The notes below the pieces were generated by a model, which searched no databases, was not told the DNA's origin, and was given only the letters and a program-made list of their open reading frames with translations. From Notospermus geniculatus (lineage: Eukaryota > Nemertea > Pilidiophora > Heteronemertea > Lineidae), in NCBI GenBank assembly GCA_002633025.1, contig NMRB01000351.1, positions 61,392 through 125,391 of the forward strand: 64,000 nt of DNA. Reading direction: 5' to 3'. The number at the start of each line of letters is the position of its first letter. Positions within the stretch are counted from its first letter, which is position 1. Made by a program: the position numbers and the translations under genes. Below are positions 11,301-23,300 of the stretch, piece after piece.

Positions 11301-14300
11301 GTGAGACTATGACTAGTGAGAGAGAATCAGAGTACACAAAATGTGGCACTTGGGTTTCATTCTTTGCCGCGTCCACTTCCATCCACCCTGCACGGTCGAA
11401 GGGGATCATCACTGACTGAGTAAGCTGCTCCTTGAGTTCCCCAGAAGATATTTGGAATTCCAACAATCCATTGTCAAACTACATTCTATAGAGGTTCTTC
11501 ATGTGACGTCACAGCTCAAAACTTCTGCCATTTTGGCCGTCAAATGACGCAACGTCACAGCATCAACACAGCGTTCAGCACGCAGTTTTAACGTTGTCAG
11601 CAGTCATCGGCCTCTTCTACAGCAAGTCGTATGGATGAGTCGCGTTGTTTTCAACACGGTTTTCACACCAGACCAACTACTTATGCTCAGAAACTGTGAG
11701 AGGTAAAGTGATTTGTTGAGTTGTATGCTCCCAGTGGTCTGTACGGGCCGCTAAACTTTTGAACCGAGAACAAGATGGCAGCCTCCAGGCTTCATTTTGA
11801 CAGCCAGTATGGCGGCCGTGTGACGTCAGTGAAGAACCTCTATAGTCTGGCCACATGTAACTTTGACCCAATGGAATGTGGAAGTTACATGCAGGAAATA
11901 GATAGTCAGATTTTCTACTGACCTTGCCCGTTAACTGCGTAGGACGTCATAATACATGTACGTCATGACAAAATCCGGGGAATCCACGAAAACACCCGAG
12001 TATCGTAGCTTGCGAAGGGCGTAATAGTAGTACGCCTTGCAAGGAAATGGCGCTTCACACGAAAAGGAGGTGAAATACTAACTTATCATATATTTTCTCT
12101 TCTGTATTTTGCAGCTTTTACGATGGGTTATCAGTCAAATTGATGCCCTGTGGAAGATATGTAAAGTGAAGGTTGCTAACCCTGACCCTGCTGACCCGAC
12201 AATTCAACCGGACGGTACCCAGTACACTTGGAAGCCATGGGAACATATCTATGCCATCACCAAGGTTGGCAAAGGTCCAAATGTGCCTCAGTATAACCCA
12301 CATGGGAAATATGTGGTCAAGCTTTATTGGATGGTGAGTGTATCTCTTTTACTGAAGTTTTCAACTGCATCCAGAAATCATAGACCCATGTCAAAGCCAT
12401 GTGTACGAAAAGCCCGGCAAGAGGTCACACTACTACATTGTAAAATTTAAGTAGCCCAGCGACAGGTGTACTGCATGCACTGATTCTTCGGTCATTTCTG
12501 AAATCGACATGTAGATCCAGACTACATGTCAATTTCACGACCCGGCAAGGGACAGAGCGAAGTTCCTTCACACATTCACAGAGAACCCGGCCTTAGCCAT
12601 TCATGGTAGGTAAAGTCCCTTTGTAAAGACACCATGCATGAAATAATTGGGCTGTCACGCAAGGTTTTAAATTATAACCTTGCGTGACAGCCCAATTATT
12701 TCATGCATGGTGTCTTTACAAAATGCGGCGGACACTTGTACCCATAAATCCGAGGATTTAGAGTATTCTCAGTTCCTACAGCATTTGTGTTCTATTTTTA
12801 TTGTGGAATCTACTGTTCAAGTGGTAGATTAATACTTAAGCGCATCTATTTTATTGGATCATTTGTTCACACTTCAGGGATGCTGGCGTAAAATTGTTGT
12901 CGATGACACAGTACCGTTTGATGATAACGACCAGATGCTGTTGCCTGCCACTAGTCTGCAACATGAACTATGGCCCATGTTACTCACGAAGGCTCTAATC
13001 AAAGTGGCATCACTGGAGTAAGTATAAAACAGTACATATTTAGCTGACCTGGTATGATTAGCGAAATTTCCTTCCTTGACTTTCATCCCCCGAATTAAAA
13101 ATCAATTTCCTTCCTTGTCTTTCATCCCCAAATTAAAAATCAATTTCCTTCCTTGACTTTCATCCCCCAAATTGAAAATCCGAGTACAAAAATCAGTGTA
13201 CTCTTTTGCTGGTCCATCACTAATATGATTTCCTCATCGTTAAGTTTAAGTGGCCGATGTGCAATATTATTGCACAATATGTGACCCTCCGCCACAAAAT
13301 CAGTGTAAAGTCACATGGAACATGAGCCTAAACGTACTGGCTTGACACCAGGAGATAAAGATAGAGACAGGATCACTCACGCCTCACAACAGACAGACAA
13401 CACCGAAATTGACAAATGTAAACCTCCACCACAAAACCATCATCAGTCACTCTGAGGTTGGCAAGTTGGGAGCAGTGCATTTGTCAGTTTCAGTATTGTC
13501 TGCGTGTCTGTTGTGAAGTCTCAGCGATTCTATTTCTATCTTTATCTTCTGGTGTCATGTCGGTACGTTTAGGCTCATTTTCCGCACGACTTTCCGCTGG
13601 TTTTGTAGCGGAGGGTCACATATGAGGATGAAAATGGGCAATATGGCGATTGGCGATGAAAACAGGGACTTGTTGAGCACTGAATGGCAAATAAAATGCA
13701 TGCCGGCCGGCTGTTAACACATTAAAAAAAATTGCAGCGGTTGGCATTATTTATGTCATGTCGTAAAGATGGTTTTTTCTCTCTTTTCAGCTATAATGGT
13801 GGTAGTAGTTCATGCGAGTTTGGAGACTTCAGTGTAATTCATTGTCTGACAGGATGGTTACCTGAAATTATCCCTCTTCAGTGAGTATACATGTAATTCC
13901 ATAACTTTTTACCTATCAGATCTGATATTGAGCTATGGAGTATTGCAAACACATCCATTATTGGTCCATCCAGCAGTAATAAACTTTTTTGTTTCTGGAC
14001 GTAACTTCGGAACCACTGGAGAAATTCACCTGAAATTTCGGTGGAAGGTGGGAGGTTGGGGTTGGATGAAGACACCCATAAAAATCATATCTGTCCCCAC
14101 ATCAGCCTCTTGTGTGGCACCCTAAACTGTTTTTACAACTTAAAATGTTTTCAAACCATTTTACTAAAAGCTCTGTGTAATGCACCTAATGACAGGTAGA
14201 GGAAAAGCAGAGGATATCTTGTTTGTTATTACTTCTTCATCTTTTCTTTAATGCTTACTCAGAAGCCTCTACCTTGAGAATAGGGAAAAGTTCACTGCTG

Positions 14301-17300
14301 ATCAGGAACAAAGTACTAAAGTTTACACATCCAATTCTGATGTTTCTAAGACAGAACCTAGGTACCGGTTCATGGCTGATCCATGAATTCTTGTTGACAA
14401 TTTTTATGTTGTCTTTATTGACCTGAAAGGACTGAACGTGTGAAAAATTATTTACTTTGAAATTGGATACTTTTTTCACCGAATACTGAAATTCGGACAT
14501 GATTGTCTTGATTTAGTGTGTCCTCTAGAGTCGATTTCTCTTAAGTCCTTTTTAGTTTATGGATGTTGTGCATATTTGTAATAGTCACCTTGAGCGAAAT
14601 TTTCATGTCGAAATTCTTTTCTTTTCATAATTTCACCAATTATAACATTTTTTTTACCAGATAAAAAGGGTCCGTTTATATAGGAGAAATTTTATAAAGT
14701 AGAATGGGACCAGGACCTTGAATACCTGTGCCCGCTATATATGTGATCCGATTTATGCGAGGCCGATACATCGAGGTTTACTGTACATGTATTTTGTTAT
14801 TTTCTGTGTAACCTTTGATACGGAGAAAATTGTATAGTCACCCTCGAGCATGAGATTGAGAATCACATCATCAGTTTGATCACATGTGACTGCTCTGTCC
14901 ACATTGATTTTGTGCCCTATTGCCATTTGCGATGGTTGCTTAGGGCTAAAAAAATATTTATTCTTCACATTATAAGGTGATCTGTGTTGTTTGTACCTGG
15001 GTTGATATGTGACCCAGTCTGGCAAAACCCGCCCGAAGTCGCTGAACACCGCAGGGTTAATAGGTTACATGGAGTTTCATCACAATAACAACACTACGGC
15101 CTGTTAGCGCCAAATAAAGCCTTATCGATTGTGTAACAAAGGGGAGGTATGATCAATGCCTATCACTCCCCAGCGACTTTGGCCGAGTTTTCACAGACCC
15201 CGGTCATCATCAGTTTGATCACATGTGACTGCTCTGTCCACATTGATTTTGTGCCCTATTGCCATTTGCGATGGTTGCTTAGGGCTAAAAAATATTTATT
15301 CTTCACATTATAAGGTGATCTGTGTTGTTTGTACCTGGGTTGATATGTGACCCAGTCTGGCAAAACCCGCCCGAAGTCGCTGAACACCGCAGGGTTAATA
15401 GGTTACATGGAGTTTCATCACAATAAACAACTACGGCCTGTTAGCGCCAAATAAAGCCTTATCGATTGTGTAACAAAGGGGAGGTATGATCAAGGCCTAT
15501 CACTCCCCAGCGACTTTGGCCGAGTTTTCACAGACCCCGGTCACATATCAGTAAAATACAATATTGTAGCATAATCAATGATTCTAAATGTGCCAGTGTG
15601 TAACTGGGAATTTAATAGATGATGGTCCCTCTGAAATATTGCAAAGCCATTGTCAGTGAAATTGAATCTAACCAGTGCTACATGTATCATATGAACAAAT
15701 GATAAGTTATTTCATATATTCCTGTCTCAAGGATAATATATCCTAAAATTTTTGTTGATTGCCTTTAGGTATGGTCACATGGAAGAGGTGTGGAGTTGGC
15801 TGAAAGGTTCTTTGCCGGAATGGAAGTTACCCGAGTTGGAGCCAGAGAAACCAGCAGAGGGGGAGGTTGACAAAGATGGAACATCAGTGGTATGTAAACA
15901 GTATGAATATTCTGAAGTGTGTAATATTTGGTTTAACCCTTTAGGACTCATAACGGCCGCCTAGAAACCCCTTAGATGTCCCTGTGAAATTTCACAAAAA
16001 TTGCATAGCTCCTTAAATATTTTGCGGAACTTCAAGTATCTTACATCTCAATGATGATAGATCCTCAAGCCGGCGTGCACCGGCCGATGCAAGCGCCATC
16101 TTAACAACTGGTTGCAGTGTTCTCCAACTTTTTTTCTGACGACTTGGCGGCACAGGGGGGAGCGCGAGAGGGGTGTCCCCCTCGCACGAAGAAATTTTTC
16201 AAAATTGGAGAATAAAAGACCCAATTTCCCGGCATCTGCGATAAACAATCGATCCGAGCGGCGGCCATTACAAGGAAGTCACTTGGCACGAAACCTGACG
16301 GAAATTGCCGAACGACTGGCCGAGTGTGTGACGTTGTCATGATCTCAGAGTAGTTCAGCGGGCGCTGCACCACATAATTTGAGAATCTCTCACCCAACCA
16401 ATTTCACATTTTGAGGGTATGAAGGTATGGGCCTGGGGAGGTGCCCTGCCAATTTTATTGCGTTCTGACTTCAGATCTGGGTGTCAGTCGGAGTGTGCAT
16501 CATGTCAGTTTTAGGTGGGGTCCAACTTCCAATATGGCCGCCTGTTGGCATCTTGGATTTTTCATTCCTCTCCATAACGAATGGTTTGGTCAATCATCTT
16601 CATATCATAGAAGCGTACTGGTATGGGTCAAAGTGTGCAGCATATCAGTTTTAGGTGTGCTCCAACCCGGAATATTAATCTGTAAAGGGGTGGTCAAAAA
16701 AAATGCAACCGCATACTCCCAATATCCAGCATGTCCAGGGAACTAAACCAGGAAATTTTGTTAGAGAAAAATCATTTGGGATTCTTTCTCATTGTCTTCC
16801 CTTCTCTTTGGTTGTATTGAGTTAAAGTTCCTCGTTTACGATACCTCCCAACATTTCATTTCCTCAGGATGTGAAGGAGGAAAAGAGTGACAAAGACCCC
16901 AAGGAACCAGCAAAAGGAGACAAGCCAGCCAAAGATGCAAAAGACAAAAAGGATGATGGCAAGGGGAAGGAAAAAGATAAAGGAAAAGACAAAGGGAAAG
17001 ACAAGGACAAAGACAAAGGCAGTGAGTGTAAAACTTGGCCCTGCGCCCACTGCCTGTGGCTTGTTTTATAACCGCCAAACTATTGATCAAAATATTTTAG
17101 TGGTGATAAATATGAACTGTAATAAATGAAGAAAATTGAGTCTCCAATACATGTATGCTGGGTTTATATTTGTCGAACCACGAAGGTCAGGTTTTCCGCC
17201 AGGATTATTTTTGAGGGGGTGGTGAGGAGGCCGCTAATTGTGCAAAGTGCCACAGGGGGCCCCCTCGCGTAGAATTTTTTTGAAATGAGCAGTGCCAAAG

Positions 17301-20300
17301 AAGCGATTTCTATGCATCTCAGACATGAAAGTGAAGCAAAAATACCTAGACTAGACGTTTTCAAATAGTACTCCAAGATGTTCCCGCGTTCATGGCGATT
17401 TCGTCAGTTTAATGGTGGGCGATTCAGAGAATGACTTTGGGGCTGGGGAGAAGGAAACAACTTTGTTTTCATGTCAGTTGATAAACAAATTGACTGAGAT
17501 CGATTATAGAAGGCAAAACACCAATGTTTTTGTCAATTTGAACTTGTGGTTTTTCAACATGGCGGCAATTTTTTTAACTTGGCGGCAACATTTTTCGGGT
17601 TTGCGGAAGGACACAACTCGGCCGCCGGGTTGGCGGGCTAATATTTTGAATTGGCAGCAGGTAGGCAGCTTATAGGAGTTGGAGAACACTGGGTTGGGAA
17701 CAATCCGAATTTGGCAGGCCAGTGTAGGCCGTTATATTAAGGGGAGCTGACCATAAACTTTTTATCCACTGAGTCCTAAAGGGTTAAGTGCCCAGGGTCC
17801 ATGTTTATGAACTGTTTAACTAATGAGGAATATACCCATTTGTAGCTAAGTTGGCCAAAAGTAGACTGGTTCCTGCCTTTGCCGCTCCACTACTGCGATA
17901 CCACTACTTCAATTCTTCCGTGCGTCAGGAGAGATCCACAACTCGGTCATGATCTCAGAGTAGTTCAGCGGGCGCTGCACCACATAATTTGAGAATCTCT
18001 CACCCAACCAATTTCACATTTTGAGGGTATGAAGGTATGGGCCTGGGGAGGTGCCCTGCCAATTTTATTGCGTTCTGACTTCAGATCTGGGTGTCAGTCG
18101 GAGTGTGCATCATGTCAGTTTTAGGTGGGGTCCAACTTCCAATATGGCCGCCTGTTGGCATCTTGGATTTTTCATTCCNNNNNNNNNNNNNNNNNNNNNN
18201 NNNNNNNNNNNNNNNNNNNNNNNNNNNNNNNNNNNNNNNNNNNNNNNNNNNNNNNNNNNNNNNNNNNNNNNNNNNNNNNNNNNNNNNNNNNNNNNNNNNN
18301 NNNNNNNNNNNNNNNNNNNNNNNNNNNNNNNNNNNNNNNNNNNNNNNNNNNNNNNNNNNNNNNNNNNNNNNNNNNNNNNNNNNNNNNNNNNNNNNNNNNN
18401 NNNNNNNNNNNNNNNNNNNNNNNNNNNNNNNNNNNNNNNNNNNNNNNNNNNNNNNNNNNNTTTTTCTCAGTTGAGTATTATAAAATCAAGATAATGTCAA
18501 CGTCTTGCAATAGATAAACATGTTTAGAACAATTTGAACCTATTGGTAATCTGAAGTTCGATCTGATGACTTCAAAAAATGCATTTGAAGTGTGATAAAT
18601 TTACAGTAGAGGCCTCCTGCGCATGCCCAGATTGATTTCTTCCGGTCGTCAATAATATTCTATTGGCTTTGCTGTGGAGGTAGGCGTCGACTACGCCGAT
18701 TTGGCTGCGTCACCGTACTATTTTTAGGAGGGCTTTCCCCATGTTGTGGCCGTTCTCCGAAAGGTGACGCCTCTATAGCAAATTCCCTTCCTAACAGTCG
18801 TGCATAACAAATGGTTTGGTCAATCATCTTCATATCTTAGAAGCGTACTGGTATGGGTCAAAGTGTGCAGCATATCAGTTTTAGGTGTGCTCCAACCCGG
18901 AATATTAATCTATAAAGGGTGGTCAAAAAAAATGCAACCGCATACTCCCAATATCCAGCATGTCCAGGGAACTAAACCAGGAAATTTTGTTAGAGAAAAA
19001 TCATTTGGGATTCTTTCTCATTGTCTTCCCTTCTCTTTGGTTGTATTGAGTTAAAGTTCCTCGTTTAAGATACCTCCCAACATTTCATTTCCTCAGGATG
19101 TGAAGGAGGAAAAGAGTGACAAAGACCCCAAGGAACCAGCAAAAGGAGACAAGCCAGCCAAAGATGCAAAAGACAAAAAGGATGATGGCAAGGGGAAGGA
19201 AAAAGATAAAGGAAAAGACAAAGGGAAAGACAAGGACAAAGACAAAGGCAGTAAGTGTAAAACTTGGCCCTGCGCCCACTGCTTGTGGCTTGTTTTATAA
19301 CCGCCGAACTATTGATCAAAATATTTTAGCGGTGATAAATGTGAACTGTAATAAATGAAGAAAATTGAGTCTCCAATACATGTATGCTGGGTTTATATTT
19401 GTCGAACCACGAAGGTCAGGTTTTCCGCCAGGATTATTTTTGAGGGGGTGGTGAGGAGGCCGCTAATTGTGCGAAGTGCCACAGGGGGCCCCCTCGCGTA
19501 GAATTTTTTTGAAATGAGCAGTGCCAAAGAAGCGATTTCCATGTATCTCAGACATGAAAATGAAGCAAAAATACCTAGACTAGACGTTTTCAAATAGTAC
19601 TCCAAGAAAGTGTACGCATTTTAAAGAAGCGCTATTTTCCATAAAAGGACGAAAATAACAGTTCACCTCTCGCTCCTATAAGTTGGCCAAAACTCCATCG
19701 ATTTCAATGAAATTGTTGCAAACTTCTGCAGAAAAGTTCCCTCTTGTTTCTAACCCATTCGCCATGTTGTAAACACTGGCCAAGAATGGGCTGATTGTGG
19801 TTTATTTTGAGTCTGCTAAGAGCATGTGACCGAGAGGTGGCTTAGCAATTAGTACCACCAGATACCGCAGTGGATATGTAGTTGCGCTGTTCAGCCCTTT
19901 GCGGCTCGAATGTTCTTGACAAGAAACCGTGCATGTGTCTGTAATTGCCAGGAATATATTTCCAATTTCAGAGGAGAAATCATCCCTTGATGATGGGGCG
20001 ATACCAGAAAATCCTGAGATAGTTGTGTTTGCAAGTTACAGCAGCCTTCCTAAATATCCTGTCAGAGTGTCTGTGTTAGCAGAAATGGTAAGTCATGAAG
20101 TATATGGTAGATGTACTTGGTGTTTCAAAATAAAGGTACCAGTAATCTAACTTAAAGGAATTGATATGACCAGATTATGTGTTCTTCAGCAAAAGCATGG
20201 TGTCATCATAATGCGAAGCTGTGGTATTTGCAGTGTAGCATGATTCACATTCCAGCATCGTGCATTATTGAGCACCATTGTCCTGAAACTACGGCCAAAA

Positions 20301-23300
20301 ATCAGTGCTTCACATATGATGGGCGCAATCATGCTCGTGCCCGCAAAATTGCGCGAGGAGTTCGATTGACTGCACTCCTCGGCATCCTTGAAGTTCAGGT
20401 GCGAGGGTGATCAGCTCTCCTTCACGAGTGTGAACAGCTCTCCTCAAGCCTTTGAGCAGCTCAACTGATTGAGCTCATGCAGATTTCAAACGTGAAGCAC
20501 TGAAAAATTGTGGCTGGTTCACTTCAAAGTTGACTTTAACAATAGCAACTGGAATGATCTAACCTGCGAAATTTTGACCGATCATTTAAGGTACTGTCAC
20601 ACCATATTAGTTCTCAAAACGTCCTGTCCCGTCCTAAAAAATCGTAAAACGGGTTAGAACATGTAACATTGGCCAAATAATGTCTCAAAGTTCTGGAGCA
20701 CTCTTCCTATTTGTGCCAGTCCAGGAAGTTCGTAAGAAGACCATAAAAAGTTGCTACATATACTATGTCCACTCCGTTCGCACATACCGTATTTTTCGGA
20801 CGATATGACGCACTGCACCATAAGACGCACCTTAATTTTCTCAGTCAAAATCCGTACACAAGGCGCTACGGACCATTAGGCGCGCCACAAACGTATGAGA
20901 ATGTACAAAAGTATACATACTCAATCATATGGGCCTAAGGTTTGACAAAAATCCATCTAAGCAGGACAAAAAAGTTGCCAAAACTACACATTCTGAGCCA
21001 ATTTTGGCATTCAGCCATGTTGTGGTCATTGGTTGTTGTTGTTGTCGCCGCAACTCTGCACAGGCCGTGGAGACCTCATTCACTCACAGGAGCCTGTACC
21101 ATAATTTTTAATACTCATTAGACATGTTAGACACTGACGTAAGACTAAGTGTGAATAGTCAATAGGCCTAGTGTCGAAAGTAAGGGTAGGCTAGGCCTAA
21201 ACGTGAGGGTTAGGCCCCCTATCAGAGGTAGATTATATTTAGGGATGCTGGGGCGAATGGAAAGGGGGACTAACCCTACTTTCGATATGTTGGGACTTTT
21301 ACCAGCTCAATGTTCATGTCTTTGTGTAATAAGATACAGGCTCCTGTGATTCATTTTGTGTCTTCGAGGCTGGAGGATGGGCAAAGTGGTGGAGTAGAAT
21401 ACGGGGGATCTGGATATGGATCCAACACTCACCTTGTGAAACAGCAACAACAGCAACATGGTGGCTCAAGGACATGTGGATTATGAACATGATGAACATG
21501 ATGAATGTCACTCTTCAGATGGTGCAGTTGACCATTTCAGGCCTAGACAAAATCCTTACACAAGGCGCTGCTGGACCATAAGGCGCTCCCCCCGTTTTTT
21601 AAGCATTTTTCATTTTTTGCCCGCGTCTAATGGTCCGAAAATTACGGTAGTTTGAACCCATTCAGCAACATTTCCACGAACGTACTGAGAACTAGTTTGG
21701 TGTGATTGGGTCATTAGCCTCGAACGTTTTGACGTATACCAATATCATATATTCCGGAGGGCTATTCGGTATTGGTAGCTGCACGTATCCGTCCTCGCAC
21801 CCCACCATTAGGCAGCAGACCTTTAAAATGATAAAACTTACAGTTAGATTGGTTTCTCTGTTTATGAGGTACTTCCATTCGTCATAGGCAGAGAAACCTA
21901 TCGTATTTTTGCGACTACAGTGGAACCTCTCTATTAAGGACACCTTTGGGACTGACAAATGCTGTCCTTAATTGAGAGGTGTCCTGATTATAGAGGCTGA
22001 AATGAATAAAAATGACCAGTTTGGGACTAAACATTGGTGTTCTGATTAGAGAGGTGTCCTCCTGGCAGAGGTGTACGTTAAGGGAGGTTCCACTGTATAG
22101 GGTGCACCTGACTATAAGGCGCACCCCCTAATTTCACCCAAAATCTTCGACAAAATCCATACATAAGACGCACCGCCCTATAAGACGCAGTCGTCAGGTG
22201 AACCACAGCAATGCTTCAGTGCATATTACATGTACATGTATACACATACAATGTTATTTGTATGGAAGGTACACCAAATGAAGTTACATGTAATATGGAT
22301 TTTTAATTTGACCTGTTTTTCAAGGTCACAGAGGTCAGAGTTCAAAATTTTTCTGTTAGGTAGCACGTTTCGTGGCCGCAGGGGCTGTTGGTACATATAT
22401 TCCCCTAGGTCAGATGACCAGTGACACCAAGTTTCGGTAAAAACTTCGATTCTTGGCTTCGCCACTAGGTGGCTAAAACTGAAAATACAATTGTCACCTG
22501 TTCTAATTCTTCTGTTCATTTTGTTTATGCAATTTTTAGCTTACTGTCACATAAACATAAATTAAGGTCTAAAATTGACATTTTCAAAATATATTCACAA
22601 CATCCATATATCTTATGGATTTAGGCCCGTATTCTAGAACGTTCCTTAACGTTAAGGTCGACCTTTTATAGTCTATTGTAAAACCATCGAGAACAATACA
22701 TTTAAGGTGGACCTTAATGTTAAGGAACGTTCTAGAATACGGCCCATTAACTCATAGATTTACAGTACAGGTTGCAATTGACATCCCTACAGCTTCGCAT
22801 AAGTTACGCGTAACTCATGGCTTTGGTTTCGCGTAACTCACCAAAATCACGTAACTTGCCTTGTAAATCACTGCGTAGCTAGCGAAATTCGCGTAACTCA
22901 CCTGGTAAGTTACACGTAACATAGCTCGTGAGTTGTTGCGTAAGTTACGTAACTTATGCATAACTTACACGAATTTAGGGATGTCAATTGTGACCTGTAC
23001 TGTATACCCACAGCCACGGGTTCTTGAGATACTTAATGTTAAAATACAGCCCATTTTTTCGCCCACCCGATATATGTATCTAGACTGCAAGACCAACACA
23101 ATTCTTTCATGTTTTCAGAGCCTGAATTTAAAAGACCCATTCAGTGTGTTGAGGTTACATCTCCGTTTGTTAACTACAAAGTCAGTCCAGTGCCGATACC
23201 AACTGATGTGTAAGTATAGTTAATGTATATTCACCGTTTTTGTATGAGGGTTGGGCCTGTCTAGGATACAGTGGGAAACGCTCAAGTCGTAGAGGAGCAA

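Larger units (their letters stand above)
17947..19606 (+). repeat. Exon 9 block, copy B, interrupted by gap and extra sequence
   Basis: 17947-18178 matches 16337-16569; then come the gap (18179-18460) and about 335 bp of unmatched sequence; from about 18797 similarity with 16572 resumes to 19606. Differences from copy A are scattered single bases. The arrangement fits two haplotypes joined head to tail or a genuine tandem exon duplication. Confidence 0.85.

Noticed and set aside
16856-17129. Hydrophobic antisense frames and a +1 frame over the Lys-rich exon
   Set aside because: The AAG/GAC-rich coding strand automatically gives Leu/Phe/Val-rich antisense. Splice sites and phase support only the sense ADGB frame.
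18051-18517. Three long frames across the gap
   Set aside because: They consist mostly of unknown residues from the N run.
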